Origin: Entomomonas sp. E2T0
Lineage (GTDB): Bacteria > Pseudomonadota > Gammaproteobacteria > Pseudomonadales > Pseudomonadaceae
DNA length: 64,000 nt
Direction: 5' to 3'
Assembly: GCF_025985425.1 (NCBI RefSeq)
Contig: NZ_CP094972.1
Coordinates: 2,170,001-2,234,000 of the forward strand
Within the stretch, counting starts at the first letter, position 1, and each line of letters starts with the position of its first letter. Positions 17,940 through 25,385 of this stretch are shown piece after piece. Position numbers and translations under genes: made by a program. The notes under the pieces were generated by a model. That model ran no database searches, was not told the DNA's origin, and saw nothing but the letters and a program-made list of their open reading frames with translations.

Positions 17940-19355
17940 ATGCAAAAACAAAAGATACTCACAGTCGTAATGGCTACTTTAATTTCTACTGGTGCTTTAG
18001 CTGATAATTACGCAGTTTCAGCTTCAGGTGATGTGATAGATGACTATGTGATGTATAGCATTGGCGGGGGGAATGCTACAGGTGTACCACTGACTTATAC
18101 CAAGCCTAATAGTATTGGGTTAGGCCTTGAATGGAACGGTAATCTAATTTGTGGAAACATGGATATGATGGCCACAGTTCAAAATCAATTAAATGGCGTT
18201 ACTAATGGCTTTCAGCAATTAATGGGAGAGGTGGTCGATGCGGCTACAGGTGCAGTATCGAGTTTACCTGCCATGTTAATTCAACGCGCTAATCCTGGTC
18301 TTTATGAATTACTTTCTAATGGTGTATTACAAGGACGTTTAGATTTTGATAAATCTAAACTGGGTTGTCAGGCCATGTCTGCTGCGTTAGCTGATGTTGT
18401 AACTAGTGTTGCTTTTGGTGGAGCAGCTGATGGTTTTGCTATGCAAGATATGTTAGGTGCTTCAGGTGGAGGAATCAGTGAAGTCATCGGATCTGGATCA
18501 GGTATAGATGCTGTCTCAGCAATGGAAGGTATTGAAAAAAATCTAGGTGATAATGGTCTTGCATGGTTAGGTGGACTATCCGCAGGTGGTAAGAATCAAG
18601 AGCCTATTCGAGTGACAGCTGACACAGTAAGAGCAGGTTACAACGCAATTAACAGCAGAGATGAAGATGATAAATCATCTATTAGTAGTGGCGATTGTAA
18701 AGGAGGTGCTGCCTGTACATTATGGCAATCACCCGAAGATGCTGAAAAGTTTGCTCAACAAGTACTGGGTGAATCAGAGCGACAAACTTGTCGTAGTGAA
18801 GGCTGTAAAACAAGTGATTCAACAGGTGGTACAGGTTTAACGCCACTGGTACAAGAAGAATATGAAAAGCGTCTTGAACTTATGCAAGAGCTTCTATCAG
18901 GTACTAAACCACTGACAGCAGAAAACTTAAAACTCGTTTCCAGTAGTATGCTCCCTGTAACAAGAGGGGTGATTGAAGCCTTAAGAGACGACCCCGATCA
19001 AAATATCTTAGCGCAACGTATTGCCTCTGAAACAGCGTTAGCTTCAGTCCTTGAAAAAGCTTTTATGCTGCTACGTATTCTACAAGCAGGTTCTAAAAAT
19101 CCACGTATTGAAGAAATGAAACCAATCGCTGATGCAGTATCAGGCAATATCTTACATCTAAAAGATGAAATGGAACTGATTAAAATGGAATTGGATTTAA
19201 GACAAACATTGGCTAATAACACAGCAAGAACAGTGCTTGAACGACATGCTCTCAATGCGGTTAGCTCCAAAAATATTGAAGCCGATGATCCTAATAAAGA
19301 CCGTTTTAATCAGCTAAATACTACCAAAAAAGGCTCTGGTATATCAGAGGAGTAA
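17940..19355 (+). CDS. TIGR03755 / PFL_4711 family integrating conjugative element protein (TraH-like)
   Basis: A 471-residue exported protein: signal peptide (ILTVVMATLISTGALA), a glycine-rich GGGNATGVPL, then LGLEWNGNLICGNMDMMATVQNQLNGV and a C-terminal helical region (EMKPIADAVSGNILHLKDEM). This is the TraH-like component of GI-type T4SSs, acting with the TraU-like protein in pilus assembly. Length and gene order are normal. RBS AAGGAA. Confidence 0.85.
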   Translation: MQKQKILTVVMATLISTGALADNYAVSASGDVIDDYVMYSIGGGNATGVPLTYTKPNSIGLGLEWNGNLICGNMDMMATVQNQLNGVTNGFQQLMGEVVDAATGAVSSLPAMLIQRANPGLYELLSNGVLQGRLDFDKSKLGCQAMSAALADVVTSVAFGGAADGFAMQDMLGASGGGISEVIGSGSGIDAVSAMEGIEKNLGDNGLAWLGGLSAGGKNQEPIRVTADTVRAGYNAINSRDEDDKSSISSGDCKGGAACTLWQSPEDAEKFAQQVLGESERQTCRSEGCKTSDSTGGTGLTPLVQEEYEKRLELMQELLSGTKPLTAENLKLVSSSMLPVTRGVIEALRDDPDQNILAQRIASETALASVLEKAFMLLRILQAGSKNPRIEEMKPIADAVSGNILHLKDEMELIKMELDLRQTLANNTARTVLERHALNAVSSKNIEADDPNKDRFNQLNTTKKGSGISEE

Positions 19356-19358
19356 ACC

Positions 19359-19703
19359 ATGAATAACGTATGGAAAATATCTAAAAAGCTCCTAACGAGT
19401 TTAACAGGACTTTGTATATTAATGTTGTTTACAGCAGTCATAGTGGCTTCACTGGGTACATTGTTATCTGGTGGGCTACTGCAATGGCAAACAGCATTGA
19501 AAACAGCAACACCTTACCTCTATTTATGGCGACTGTTTATCTATGTCATTCTTGCAAGTATTTGGTACTCAACATTTAAAACCTATCGAAATAAAGCAAA
19601 TCAAGCAGGTATAGAGAAAACAAAACGCCTCGGTATTATTGCATTCGTAGTGATTATTACTGTAGAAGGCTCCAAACTATGGGGGATAATCAATGACTAC
19701 TAA
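19359..19703 (+). CDS. Small membrane protein of the T4SS block
   Basis: A 114-residue protein with three hydrophobic segments (LLTSLTGLCILMLFTAVIVA; TPYLYLWRLFIYVILASIW; LGIIAFVVIITVEGSKLW). It lies 3 bp after the TraH-like gene and overlaps the TraG-N gene by 11 bp. A small membrane gene of this kind is usually found at this place in PFGI-1-type elements; its role is not known. Confidence 0.7.
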   Translation: MNNVWKISKKLLTSLTGLCILMLFTAVIVASLGTLLSGGLLQWQTALKTATPYLYLWRLFIYVILASIWYSTFKTYRNKANQAGIEKTKRLGIIAFVVIITVEGSKLWGIINDY

Positions 19704-21264
19704 TAGTTTTTTAGAATACTACCTCACCTTACTGGCTTGGATAATCAATAATAGTATCTGGAATACACTCTTTGCTTCAGGTATTTTTGCCTTACCACTG
19801 GCAGCTATCTTGATAGAAGAATGGATAACTGCACGAGGGGAAGGAGCTGATGAGGGTAACAAAGGTGTATTAGCTCTTGCTCGTATTGAAAACAGACTCT
19901 TTATTGCTTATGTCGTGATCATCTTTTGTTGTATGCCTACCATAAATATTTCATTAGAACATATGAAATTTGATTCCAGTCGAAGTACTGCCTGTGGTGT
20001 GAGTGTACCTGAACCGAGTGAAACAGGTTATGCTACAAGCTTTGAAATGATAGGTGATCAATCAGCCAGTGTACCTATTTGGTGGTTCTTAGTACACTCC
20101 ATCAGCAAAGGGATAAGCGCAGCAGCTACCGCTTCAATTCCTTGTAGTCCAGATATACGACAAATCTCAATGGAAGTGGATACTACTCGTATTGAAGATC
20201 CCATGTTATTGCAAGAAGTTTATGACTTTACTAATGACTGCTATGGCATAACACGAGCTAGACTGTTCCATAACAAACCTACTTTAACAGATGAACAAGC
20301 CTATGATGTGAAATGGATAGGTTCTGACTACTTACTCAATACATCAGGCTACTATGACTCCAGTTACTCAAAGGTTCCTCGTAAAAGTTGGCCTTGGAAT
20401 GAGACACGAGACTCAGGTAGGGCAAGGGTAGCCAATGGAGCAGGGTATCCCACCTGCAAACAATGGTGGGCTGATTCAGGCATTGGACTTAGAGCTAGAT
20501 TAGTTAGTGCAGTAGATCCTACCTTATGGACAAGGCTAAAAGGATGGATTACTTGGTCCAGTTCCAAAGATATAGAAAATGCTACCTTAAGACAACTGGT
20601 GAGTCCTGAACACCAAAAGAAAGCCATGTCCACAGGTGAAATATTTAAAGGCTATGGAGCAAGTGGTAGACCAGGGTATATGAATGGTATTGGTCATGGT
20701 ATTAATAATTCAGTGAGTAACGTTGGTTTATTGGTAGATAAGGCACAATACTATCCTAGAATGAATGCCATACGTACTGCATTACCCATGATACAGTCAT
20801 TTTTAATTATGGCCATGATAATTGCTTTACCTATATTAATGGTCATCAGTACCTATAATTTAAAAACTGTATTTACTATAACCTTTGGCATGTTCACTTT
20901 ACATTTTTTAACATTCTGGTGGGAGTTGGCACGATGGGCGGATTCATCGCTACTAACCGCACTGTATAAAAATGAGAGTTGGGGATCTATGGCAAAATCT
21001 TATATACCCGTAGCCAATTTAGCAATGGATGGTACTGTACAATCACAGGTAATGGATTTTGTTAATGGTTCATTATTTATTGTGTTACCTATGTTCTTCT
21101 TATCAGCAATGGCGTGGGCAGGATATCATGTGGGTAGTGCAGTAGGAGGGTTAATGGAAAAAGGATCTGGTGCAGCAGGAGATGCAGCAGCTTCAGGAGC
21201 AAATGTTACAAAGCAAATAGCAACAGCAGCAGTAAAAACAGTTGCCACAGGTAAACCTAAATAA
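19693..21264 (+). CDS. traG: TraG N-terminal domain protein (mating-pair/pilus assembly)
   Basis: A 523-residue inner-membrane protein. TM segments occur at the N-terminus (NTLFASGIFALPLAAILI), around residue 70 (LFIAYVVIIFCCMPTI) and in the C-terminal third (MIQSFLIMAMIIALPILMVIS; FGMFTLHFLTFWWELARWADS; SLFIVLPMFFLSAMAWAGYHVG). The CGVSVPEP and WWFLVHSISKG motifs belong to the TraG N-terminal family that works in pilus assembly and mating-pair stabilisation. Ends at a bidirectional terminator. Confidence 0.85.
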   Translation: MTTNSFLEYYLTLLAWIINNSIWNTLFASGIFALPLAAILIEEWITARGEGADEGNKGVLALARIENRLFIAYVVIIFCCMPTINISLEHMKFDSSRSTACGVSVPEPSETGYATSFEMIGDQSASVPIWWFLVHSISKGISAAATASIPCSPDIRQISMEVDTTRIEDPMLLQEVYDFTNDCYGITRARLFHNKPTLTDEQAYDVKWIGSDYLLNTSGYYDSSYSKVPRKSWPWNETRDSGRARVANGAGYPTCKQWWADSGIGLRARLVSAVDPTLWTRLKGWITWSSSKDIENATLRQLVSPEHQKKAMSTGEIFKGYGASGRPGYMNGIGHGINNSVSNVGLLVDKAQYYPRMNAIRTALPMIQSFLIMAMIIALPILMVISTYNLKTVFTITFGMFTLHFLTFWWELARWADSSLLTALYKNESWGSMAKSYIPVANLAMDGTVQSQVMDFVNGSLFIVLPMFFLSAMAWAGYHVGSAVGGLMEKGSGAAGDAAASGANVTKQIATAAVKTVATGKPK

Positions 21265-21281
21265 TTAAAAATTTAAATCAT

Positions 21282-21314
21282 AAAAAAAGGCTGAATTCAA
21301 TTCAGCCTTTTTTT
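21282..21314. terminator. Bidirectional rho-independent terminator
   Basis: Seven A's, GGCTGAA stem arm, small loop, TTCAGCC arm, seven T's: a symmetric 16-bp inverted repeat. It serves both the plus-strand T4SS block and the convergent DUF3742-like gene, whose stop codon lies at its edge. Confidence 0.92.
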
Positions 21315-21657
21315 AGTTGTCATACATTGTAGGGTATTTTGTCATATGCTCAATAGTGCCATAAGTTTCTTCTCGTGCTTTTCTCTCTTTTTCTTGACGT
21401 TCTTTTGAGAAATCTGCAACAAAAAAAGCAACTATAGCTAATACAATAACTAAAAGCCATGCAAATAAAAAGAGTAAAACAGCAACCAGTGCTAATTTAA
21501 CAATAAAGCCTAAGATACGAACTAAAGGATAGCCGAATGAAAACTTACGTTGTAGAGCATTGGCTAATTTGATTTCTTGGATAGTTAATAATTGATAGCC
21601 ACGACCTAGCATTCTACGTGTTCTTTGTAGTAATGTTCCTTTTGCTTGTGTAATCAT
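21313..21657 (-). CDS. DUF3742-like ICE membrane protein
   Basis: A 114-residue protein with a basic N-terminus, a long hydrophobic stretch (ILGFIVKLALVAVLLFLFAWLLVIVLAIVAFFVADF as two adjacent TM helices) and a charged tail. A convergent gene of this kind after TraG-N is the usual end of the PFL_4709-4713 block, and DUF3742 proteins have this profile. Assignment is by position and profile, so family identity is only probable. Confidence 0.65.
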   Translation of the reverse strand: MITQAKGTLLQRTRRMLGRGYQLLTIQEIKLANALQRKFSFGYPLVRILGFIVKLALVAVLLFLFAWLLVIVLAIVAFFVADFSKERQEKERKAREETYGTIEHMTKYPTMYDN

Positions 21658-21786
21658 GACGATAATTCCTATTATTAAAAATCCTTATTGTCTTTTTAAC
21701 ATAAAATAGCTACTGAATAAAGTGGTTCCAACAAGAAAAATGTAAAAGAAAGTAATTTATTGGATAGTTTTTTAGAGTAATAATTT

Positions 21787-21803
21787 TGTGTACAGTGTAC
21801 ACA
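21787..21803. promoter_or_regulatory. AGT-centred palindromic operator, type A (copy 1)
   Basis: TGTGTAC, AGT, GTACACA: a perfect 7-bp inverted repeat around AGT. The identical 17-mer recurs at 29070-29086. It lies 33 nt upstream of the -35 box at 21836, fitting a regulator site (inference). Confidence 0.7.
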
Positions 21804-21835
21804 GAATTATTAACTCACTCTTTTTTGAATTGAGC

Positions 21836-21864
21836 TTGACAAATATATTAATTCTTTTAAAAAT
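21836..21864 (+). promoter_or_regulatory. Promoter of the first accessory transcript
   Basis: TTGACA at 21836-21841, a 17-nt spacer and a weak A/T-rich -10 (AAAAAT at 21859; alternative further right). The -35 hexamer is conserved in the second copy at 23859, whereas the spacer sequence is not, as expected of a promoter. Confidence 0.6.
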
Positions 21865-21865
21865 A

Positions 21866-22020
21866 TAGCTACATATTGTCATTGCTAATGACATATGCCC
21901 AGTGAGCTAAAGACCTTTAAAGTTCAGTACAACGTTGTTGTATGGTCAATATAAGCTGACTAAAGCTCTCGGAAGCGTCAGCGGTTGCTGTTTTATACAG
22001 TGATGAGGGTTTTCTAAAGA
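21866..22020 (+). ncRNA. Structured leader RNA, copy 1
   Basis: About 155 nt, highly similar to 23888-24036. Stems: GTCATT-gct-AATGAC; TGAGCT...AGTTCA with loop containing GACCTTT; TACAAC-gtt-GTTGTA; GCTGAC...GTCAGC; CTGT...ACAG. Compared with copy 2, the first stem swaps a T-A for C-G pair and the second swaps T-A for C-G and G-T for A-T, so pairing is preserved. GACC in the second loop could pair with GGTC after the third stem. Family not identified; the radC RNA motif, known from mobile-element leaders, is one candidate to test. Confidence 0.65.
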
Positions 22021-22028
22021 CAAATATA

Positions 22029-22051
22029 TTTTGTAAACAGTGTTTACAAAA
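22029..22051. promoter_or_regulatory. AGT-centred palindrome, type B (copy 1)
   Basis: TTTTGTAAAC, AGT, then the mirrored arm: a perfect 10-bp inverted repeat. The same 23-mer is at 24052-24074. Related in layout to the type A site. In RNA it could also form a 10-bp hairpin with a three-base loop. Confidence 0.65.
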
Positions 22052-22060
22052 ATTATCTAC

Positions 22061-22113
22061 TCACCCAAACGGGGAAATATTTCCCTGTTTCCATGCGGTG
22101 AGGTGTTTCTCCG
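22061..22113 (+). promoter_or_regulatory. Attenuator/pseudoknot leader 1
   Basis: Helix A: AAACGGGGAAAT (22067-22078) folds on ATTTCCCTGTTT (22079-22090). Helix B: CGGGGAAATA (22070-22079) pairs with the downstream GTGTTTCTCCG (22104?-22113 region), followed by a T-run. A and B use the same bases and exclude each other unless a pseudoknot forms. Ends 20 nt before the ATG at 22134. Confidence 0.65.
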
Positions 22114-22133
22114 TTTTTTATATGGAGAAACTT

Positions 22134-22436
22134 ATGGATAACGTATCATCTTATAGCTTGTGTTTTGAAGGATGTATAGAGCAAGCTAATCAAACTGAAC
22201 CTAGAAAAATTGCTATCACCATAGTGAATGTTGATAAGCATGATATTGGTAAAACAAGTATATATATAAGTTTTACTGATGCAATTTCCTGTCAAATGGC
22301 AAGAGATATTCTAGGTGATAAGGATTGGGAACTGATTTCAGATATAGAGCTTCATGGAGCTTTAGTAGATGGAGTCGGGTATAAAATCCAAAACCATTAT
22401 TTTAAAAACCTATTTGCTCATCTATCTCTTGGATGA
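22134..22436 (+). CDS. Small accessory protein, 'FDSxES/TxW' family member 1
   Basis: A 100-residue protein of unknown function. The start at 22134 is chosen because GGAG lies 6 nt upstream. The central segment TSIYISFTDAISCQMARDILGDKDWEL matches the shared pattern of four small proteins at 27.7-29.1 kb (hydrophobic strand, F-[DNTW]-S-like turn, helix, then a conserved Trp). No catalytic motif is seen. Preceded by leader 1; first gene of the accessory block. Confidence 0.6.
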   Translation: MDNVSSYSLCFEGCIEQANQTEPRKIAITIVNVDKHDIGKTSIYISFTDAISCQMARDILGDKDWELISDIELHGALVDGVGYKIQNHYFKNLFAHLSLG

Positions 22437-22461
22437 TAAATATAGTTTTGTAATTGCTTAA

Positions 22462-22505
22462 CCCCATAAGGGAAATACTTTTTCCTTTATGGGATTGGTG
22501 TTTCC
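22462..22505 (+). promoter_or_regulatory. Attenuator/pseudoknot leader 2
   Basis: Helix A: CCCATAAGGGAAA (22463-22475) with TTTCCTTTATGGG (22481-22493), one G-U. Helix B: GGAAATAC (22471-22478) with GTGTTTCC (22498-22505), one G-U. The gene start is 27 nt beyond. Confidence 0.75.
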
Positions 22506-22532
22506 TTAATATTTTATTTAAGAGGAAAGATC

Positions 22533-22829
22533 ATGAAAGTAATTAAATCGGTTTATCTTTTTATTAAACATTTATTGCTAAGTGTTTTTAAGACTAAAAA
22601 ACAATCATTTAGTGATGAAGAACGAAAAAGACTAGATGCTACATTCAGAAGGATTTGTGCTATTGAGTGTGAAATGTTTGCAGACGAGCCCAAATCTGAA
22701 GTAAAAGGTAAAAAGTTTCTGGAGTGTTCAGAGGGTATTTTTATATTACCTGATAATTTTACAACAGATGATTTTTTATCAATACGAGGACTGGTAAGAG
22801 TTAAGCCAGAGCCAAAGCTAAAAATATAA
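22533..22829 (+). CDS. Hypothetical accessory protein
   Basis: A 98-residue protein with a hydrophobic/basic N-terminus (SVYLFIKHLLLSVFKTKK), possibly a membrane anchor, followed by a charged region (SDEERKRLDATFRRICAIECEMF). RBS AAGAGGAAAG before the ATG. No family recognised. It lies between leaders 2 and 3. Confidence 0.6.
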   Translation: MKVIKSVYLFIKHLLLSVFKTKKQSFSDEERKRLDATFRRICAIECEMFADEPKSEVKGKKFLECSEGIFILPDNFTTDDFLSIRGLVRVKPEPKLKI

Positions 22830-22852
22830 AATTGCTAATTTGCAATTGCTTG

Positions 22853-22903
22853 CCCATAAGGGAAATACTTTTTCCTTATGGGATGGGTATTTCCCTTTTT
22901 TTA
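22853..22903 (+). promoter_or_regulatory. Attenuator/pseudoknot leader 3
   Basis: Helix A: CCCATAAGGGAAA (22853-22865) with TTTCCTTATGGG (22871-22882), one bulge. Helix B: GGGAAATAC (22860-22868) with GTATTTCCC (22887-22895), perfect 9 bp, immediately followed by eight T's, which makes helix B a textbook terminator. Gene start at 22927. Confidence 0.8.
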
Positions 22904-22926
22904 TTTATGTGAAAAGGAGAAACACC

Positions 22927-23295
22927 ATGCGAATTACAAGTGCAGATATTGAAGCCATCATACTCTTATTAAAACGCCTATTAACAGGTCTTTGGATAGG
23001 TAGCAAATATATAGCTGTAGGTAATGTAGGATCTGCCAATATATCAGCTGAAACTAAGGTAGTAGATGTTAAAAAATCTTCAGCACAGAAAAGAAGATTA
23101 AGACAACTACCCCCTTTAGTAATTGAAGATGATGTATATGAAATCCCTGCTATAAAGCGACTTCGTAAAGTTGATTTAGATGTTTGGGAGGCAGAGAATG
23201 TAAAGCCTAGAGCTTTAGATTTAATAATTAAAGAACATTTTAAACAACTTACTGAGAAAGGAATGAAGCCCAGTAGTGTTTATTTTGATGTTTGA
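22927..23295 (+). CDS. Hypothetical accessory protein
   Basis: A 122-residue basic protein of unknown function. The start at 22927 follows AAAGGAGAAAC; an upstream in-frame extension would run through leader 3 and is rejected. The N-terminus (ITSADIEAIILLLKRLLTGLW) is an amphipathic helix; the middle is Lys/Arg-rich (KKSSAQKRRLRQLPPL); the end is hydrophilic. No family recognised. Confidence 0.6.
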   Translation: MRITSADIEAIILLLKRLLTGLWIGSKYIAVGNVGSANISAETKVVDVKKSSAQKRRLRQLPPLVIEDDVYEIPAIKRLRKVDLDVWEAENVKPRALDLIIKEHFKQLTEKGMKPSSVYFDV

Positions 23296-23329
23296 ATTGA
23301 AATTATACTTATTTAATTATTATACATTA

Positions 23330-23366
23330 CCCCACCAGGAATATGCCCTGATGGGGTATATTCCTG
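23330..23366 (+). promoter_or_regulatory. Attenuator/pseudoknot leader 4
   Basis: Helix A: CCCCACCAGG (23330-23339) with CCTGATGGGG (23347-23356). Helix B: CAGGAATATGCC (23336-23347) with GGTATATTCCTG (23355-23366), 12 bp with one G-U. No T-run follows, unlike leader 3. Confidence 0.7.
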
Positions 23367-23386
23367 CAATAAATAGGAATACAAAA

Positions 23387-23734
23387 ATGAGCGATACTCT
23401 CTATTTAAAACATATATTACATGATCAAATTGAGCCTAAACAATTTTGGTTAGAGCAATTAGCATTATAGGATATGGATGAAGCAGGTAATACACCAGAG
23501 GAGCAATTCAATCTTATTTTAGAACCAGTATCAACGTATGAATATGTTATGCAACAGATTAAAAATGGTGCTGAAATTAGAGTATCTAACAAAGAATATG
23601 GAAAAGGTATCATTACTCAAGTGTATACTGAATGTCCTGATAGTATTCTAGTTGATATTTTATTTGAGGATGAGAGAGAGCTATGTGATGTATCTCTTGG
23701 CGAGGTATTAGGTCAATATTGGAAGATATTGTAA
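23387..23734 (+). pseudogene. Accessory gene interrupted by an in-frame amber codon
   Basis: A frame starting at ATG 23387 (after leader 4) stops at TAG 23468-23470 after 27 codons and then stays open in the same frame to 23734. The downstream part starts MDEAGNTPEEQFNL and has a compact beta-rich, tudor/KOW-like end (NKEYGKGIITQVYTECPD, then VDILFEDERELCDV). Its own ATG at 23474 has a poor ribosome site. Likely readings are one gene broken by a nonsense change, suppression of the amber codon, or two coupled small genes. A rho-independent terminator follows at 23828. Confidence 0.55.
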
Positions 23735-23827
23735 TAGCACTCATACCAATTAAACTAAATAAGTTAATTACTGACCTAAAAGTTGTAATTACTGGACGTT
23801 AACTAAGTAATATTAATACCTACAGAG

Positions 23828-23850
23828 CCGATCATTTGATCGGTTTTTTA
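23828..23850 (+). terminator. Rho-independent terminator of the first accessory transcript
   Basis: CCGATC (23828-23833), loop ATTT, GATCGG (23838-23843), then six T's. It separates the first accessory unit (22.1-23.7 kb) from the next promoter only 9 nt further. Confidence 0.85.
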
Positions 23851-23858
23851 GTTTATGC

Positions 23859-23887
23859 TTGACAAATTTCATAATAACTTTAAGAAT
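23859..23887 (+). promoter_or_regulatory. Promoter of the second accessory transcript
   Basis: TTGACA (23859-23864), 17-nt spacer, AAGAAT (23882-23887). Directly downstream of the terminator and upstream of structured RNA copy 2. Confidence 0.65.
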
Positions 23888-24036
23888 AATAGGTACATAT
23901 CGTCATCGTTGATGACATATGCCCAGTGAACCTAGACCTTTGAGGTTCAGATACAACGTTGTTGTATGGTCAATGTAAGCTGACTAAAGCTCTCGGAAGC
24001 GTCAGCGGTTGCTGTTTTTACAGTGATGGGGGTTTT
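23888..24036 (+). ncRNA. Structured leader RNA, copy 2
   Basis: Paralog of 21866-22020. Stems here: GTCATC-gtt-GATGAC; TGAACCT...AGGTTCA (7 perfect bp, better than copy 1); TACAAC-gtt-GTTGTA; GCTGAC...GTCAGC; CTGT...ACAG. Loops and the segment from TACAACG to CAGCGGTTGCTGT are nearly identical in both copies, whereas the first two stems vary in a compensatory way, which is evidence that the RNA structure is selected. Confidence 0.65.
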
Positions 24037-24051
24037 CTACATACAAATATA

Positions 24052-24074
24052 TTTTGTAAACAGTGTTTACAAAA
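24052..24074. promoter_or_regulatory. AGT-centred palindrome, type B (copy 2)
   Basis: Same 23-mer as 22029-22051, at the equivalent place between the structured RNA and the attenuator leader. Confidence 0.65.
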
Positions 24075-24087
24075 ATTATTCCATCAA

Positions 24088-24130
24088 ATTGGGGAAATAC
24101 TTTCCTCAATACTGGGACTCGTGTTTCTCC
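24088..24130 (+). promoter_or_regulatory. Attenuator/pseudoknot leader 5
   Basis: Helix A: ATTGGGGAAA (24088-24097) with TTTCCTCAAT (24101-24110). Helix B: GGGGAAATAC (24091-24100) with GTGTTTCTCC (24121-24130), 10 bp with two G-U. A T-rich tract lies at 24138-24148. Confidence 0.75.
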
Positions 24131-24161
24131 AATATCTATTTTTTATTTATTGGAGTTAATA

Positions 24162-24764
24162 ATGATTACTATCCCAGGTACACTTACCATTGTTACATTG
24201 GATGGACGTTTTGGTCCATTTAATACAGCAAAACTTACTACCTCAATAGGCGAATTTGTTGTCAAAGACAAAGAACTTGACCAGTATAAATCGGGCAAGT
24301 ATCAAGGCCAATTTGTGATAGATAAGATTAAACCTTCACATTATAGTTATGGTAATCGTTTTGTAGTTGAGTGTCGTGCTTATTTAAATAGCTTTGAACT
24401 TAACGAAAATGATGACTTAACACCTGAAGATGAGGCAGCTTTTTCTACGAATGCACAAGATCCGTTAGAAGAAGAAAAATCATTTACTTCAGATACTTCA
24501 AAAAAACATTCTAAAGCAGCTTCTCAACCTGCTAAGAATAAAGCAGATTCAAAACAAACTAATGTGTCTACAGTAGAAGCTACAACAGATAATTCATCTG
24601 ATGATGAAAAGCTGTTTGGTTTACTATGGCCACTTGGTACTAGTGTAAAACTAGATTCAACTTGTAATCGAGAAACAATCCGTATGCAGAAAGCTCGGTT
24701 AAATGCACTTGGTTATGAATTTGACTATCGTACACAATTTTGGGATTTAGTAATTAACCACTAA
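24162..24764 (+). CDS. DUF3275 family ICE protein
   Basis: A 200-residue protein. The N-terminal half (ITIPGTLTIVTLDGRFGPF, GEFVVKDKELDQY, GKYQGQFVIDKIKP) matches the DUF3275 family found in nearly all PFGI-1-type ICEs. A Ser/Thr/Lys/Asp-rich linker leads to a C-terminal module (LFGLLWPLGTSVKLDS, then ETIRMQKARLNALGYEFD). The start at 24162 follows TTGGAG; an upstream frame start at 24063 would cross the palindrome and leader 5 and is rejected. Function unknown; probably ICE maintenance. Confidence 0.8.
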   Translation: MITIPGTLTIVTLDGRFGPFNTAKLTTSIGEFVVKDKELDQYKSGKYQGQFVIDKIKPSHYSYGNRFVVECRAYLNSFELNENDDLTPEDEAAFSTNAQDPLEEEKSFTSDTSKKHSKAASQPAKNKADSKQTNVSTVEATTDNSSDDEKLFGLLWPLGTSVKLDSTCNRETIRMQKARLNALGYEFDYRTQFWDLVINH

Positions 24765-24789
24765 ACCAAAGCACTTCATAATTATTAAT

Positions 24790-24831
24790 CCCGTCAGGGT
24801 ATCCCTGACACGAGCACGGGATTATCCTGAC
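24790..24831 (+). promoter_or_regulatory. Attenuator/pseudoknot leader 6
   Basis: Helix A: GTCAGGG-TAT-CCCTGAC (24793-24809) inside an outer CCCGT/ACGGG. Helix B: GTCAGGGTA (24793-24801) with TATCCTGAC (24823-24831), one G-U. A different sequence from leaders 1-5 but the same scheme. Confidence 0.7.
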
Positions 24832-24850
24832 CACACTATGAGGAAAAATC

Positions 24851-25288
24851 ATGGGATGGTTATATTGTGAACATTCAAAACAGTCTTTAGTAGAAAGATT
24901 AACTAAGCCTTGGGAAGATGACGATTGTTCAGTACGTACAATTAAACATTGTATTCGTAAAGAACGAGGAGAGTTCATCCTATGGTCCGTTAATGAGTAT
25001 ACTTTAAAAAAAGCATGTGATTTTTATGGAAATCGACAAGTGGGTGATAAGGCCACAGAGATTCATTGTATTATTATTTCTCAACATCCAGACTATTCAT
25101 CAGGTTGGAACAGTTGGGGATTCAATGCAATGACTGAATCAGCAGGTCCATATTACTACCGTTGTCCAGTTAGCTATTTAAAACTTGCTAATGCAGGTAT
25201 TAATAGTGAGTGGAGAAAAGAAGTAAAAACATATCATCGAAGACTACGCAATAAACAAAGATTTATCATGCAGCTTATTCAAAATTAA
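24851..25288 (+). CDS. 'MGWLY' family (DUF6927-like) mobile-element protein
   Basis: A 145-residue protein beginning MGWLY, with NSWGFNAMTESAGPYYYRCPVSYLKL and a C-terminal EWRKEVKTYHRRL. This matches a short protein family common on plasmids, phages and ICEs (MGWL start, 'GYK.M.E..GP...CP..IL.LL', 'WR..C...L'). Function unknown. It follows leader 6. Confidence 0.65.
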   Translation: MGWLYCEHSKQSLVERLTKPWEDDDCSVRTIKHCIRKERGEFILWSVNEYTLKKACDFYGNRQVGDKATEIHCIIISQHPDYSSGWNSWGFNAMTESAGPYYYRCPVSYLKLANAGINSEWRKEVKTYHRRLRNKQRFIMQLIQN

Positions 25289-25317
25289 GCGGCTATAAAT
25301 TAAATTTCATCTTATTA

Positions 25318-25360
25318 ACCCTCTAGGGGCATTTGCCTCTGGGTAAATGCTCCTTTTATT
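25318..25360 (+). promoter_or_regulatory. Attenuator/pseudoknot leader 7
   Basis: Helix A: ACCC...AGGGGCA (25318-25331) with TGCCTCTGGGT (25334-25344), imperfect. Helix B: GGGGCATTT (25326-25334) with AAATGCTCC (25345-25353), one G-U, followed by TTTTATTTAT. Confidence 0.7.
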
Positions 25361-25385
25361 TATTAATAACTAATTGGAGCAGATG

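Larger units (their letters stand above)
21658..22133 (+). promoter_or_regulatory. 476-bp regulatory region opening the accessory block
   Basis: No gene. It contains, in order: an AGT-centred palindrome (21787-21803), a promoter (TTGACA at 21836), a structured RNA segment (21866-22020), a second palindrome type (22029-22051) and the first attenuator-like leader (22061-22113) before the gene at 22134. The part 21835-22060 is repeated at 23858-24083. Confidence 0.75.
23735..24161 (+). promoter_or_regulatory. 427-bp regulatory region, second copy of promoter + structured RNA
   Basis: No gene. Contains terminator (23828-23850), promoter (23859), structured RNA copy 2, type B palindrome copy 2 (24052-24074) and leader 5 (24088-24130), in the same order as at 21.8-22.1 kb. 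A new transcription unit evidently starts here. Confidence 0.75.

Noticed and set aside
24063-24161. N-terminal extension of the DUF3275 gene and similar extensions of genes after other leaders (28359, 29035, 31820, 32624)
   Set aside because: The extensions are translations of palindrome and leader sequence; ribosome sites and family starts support the downstream ATGs.
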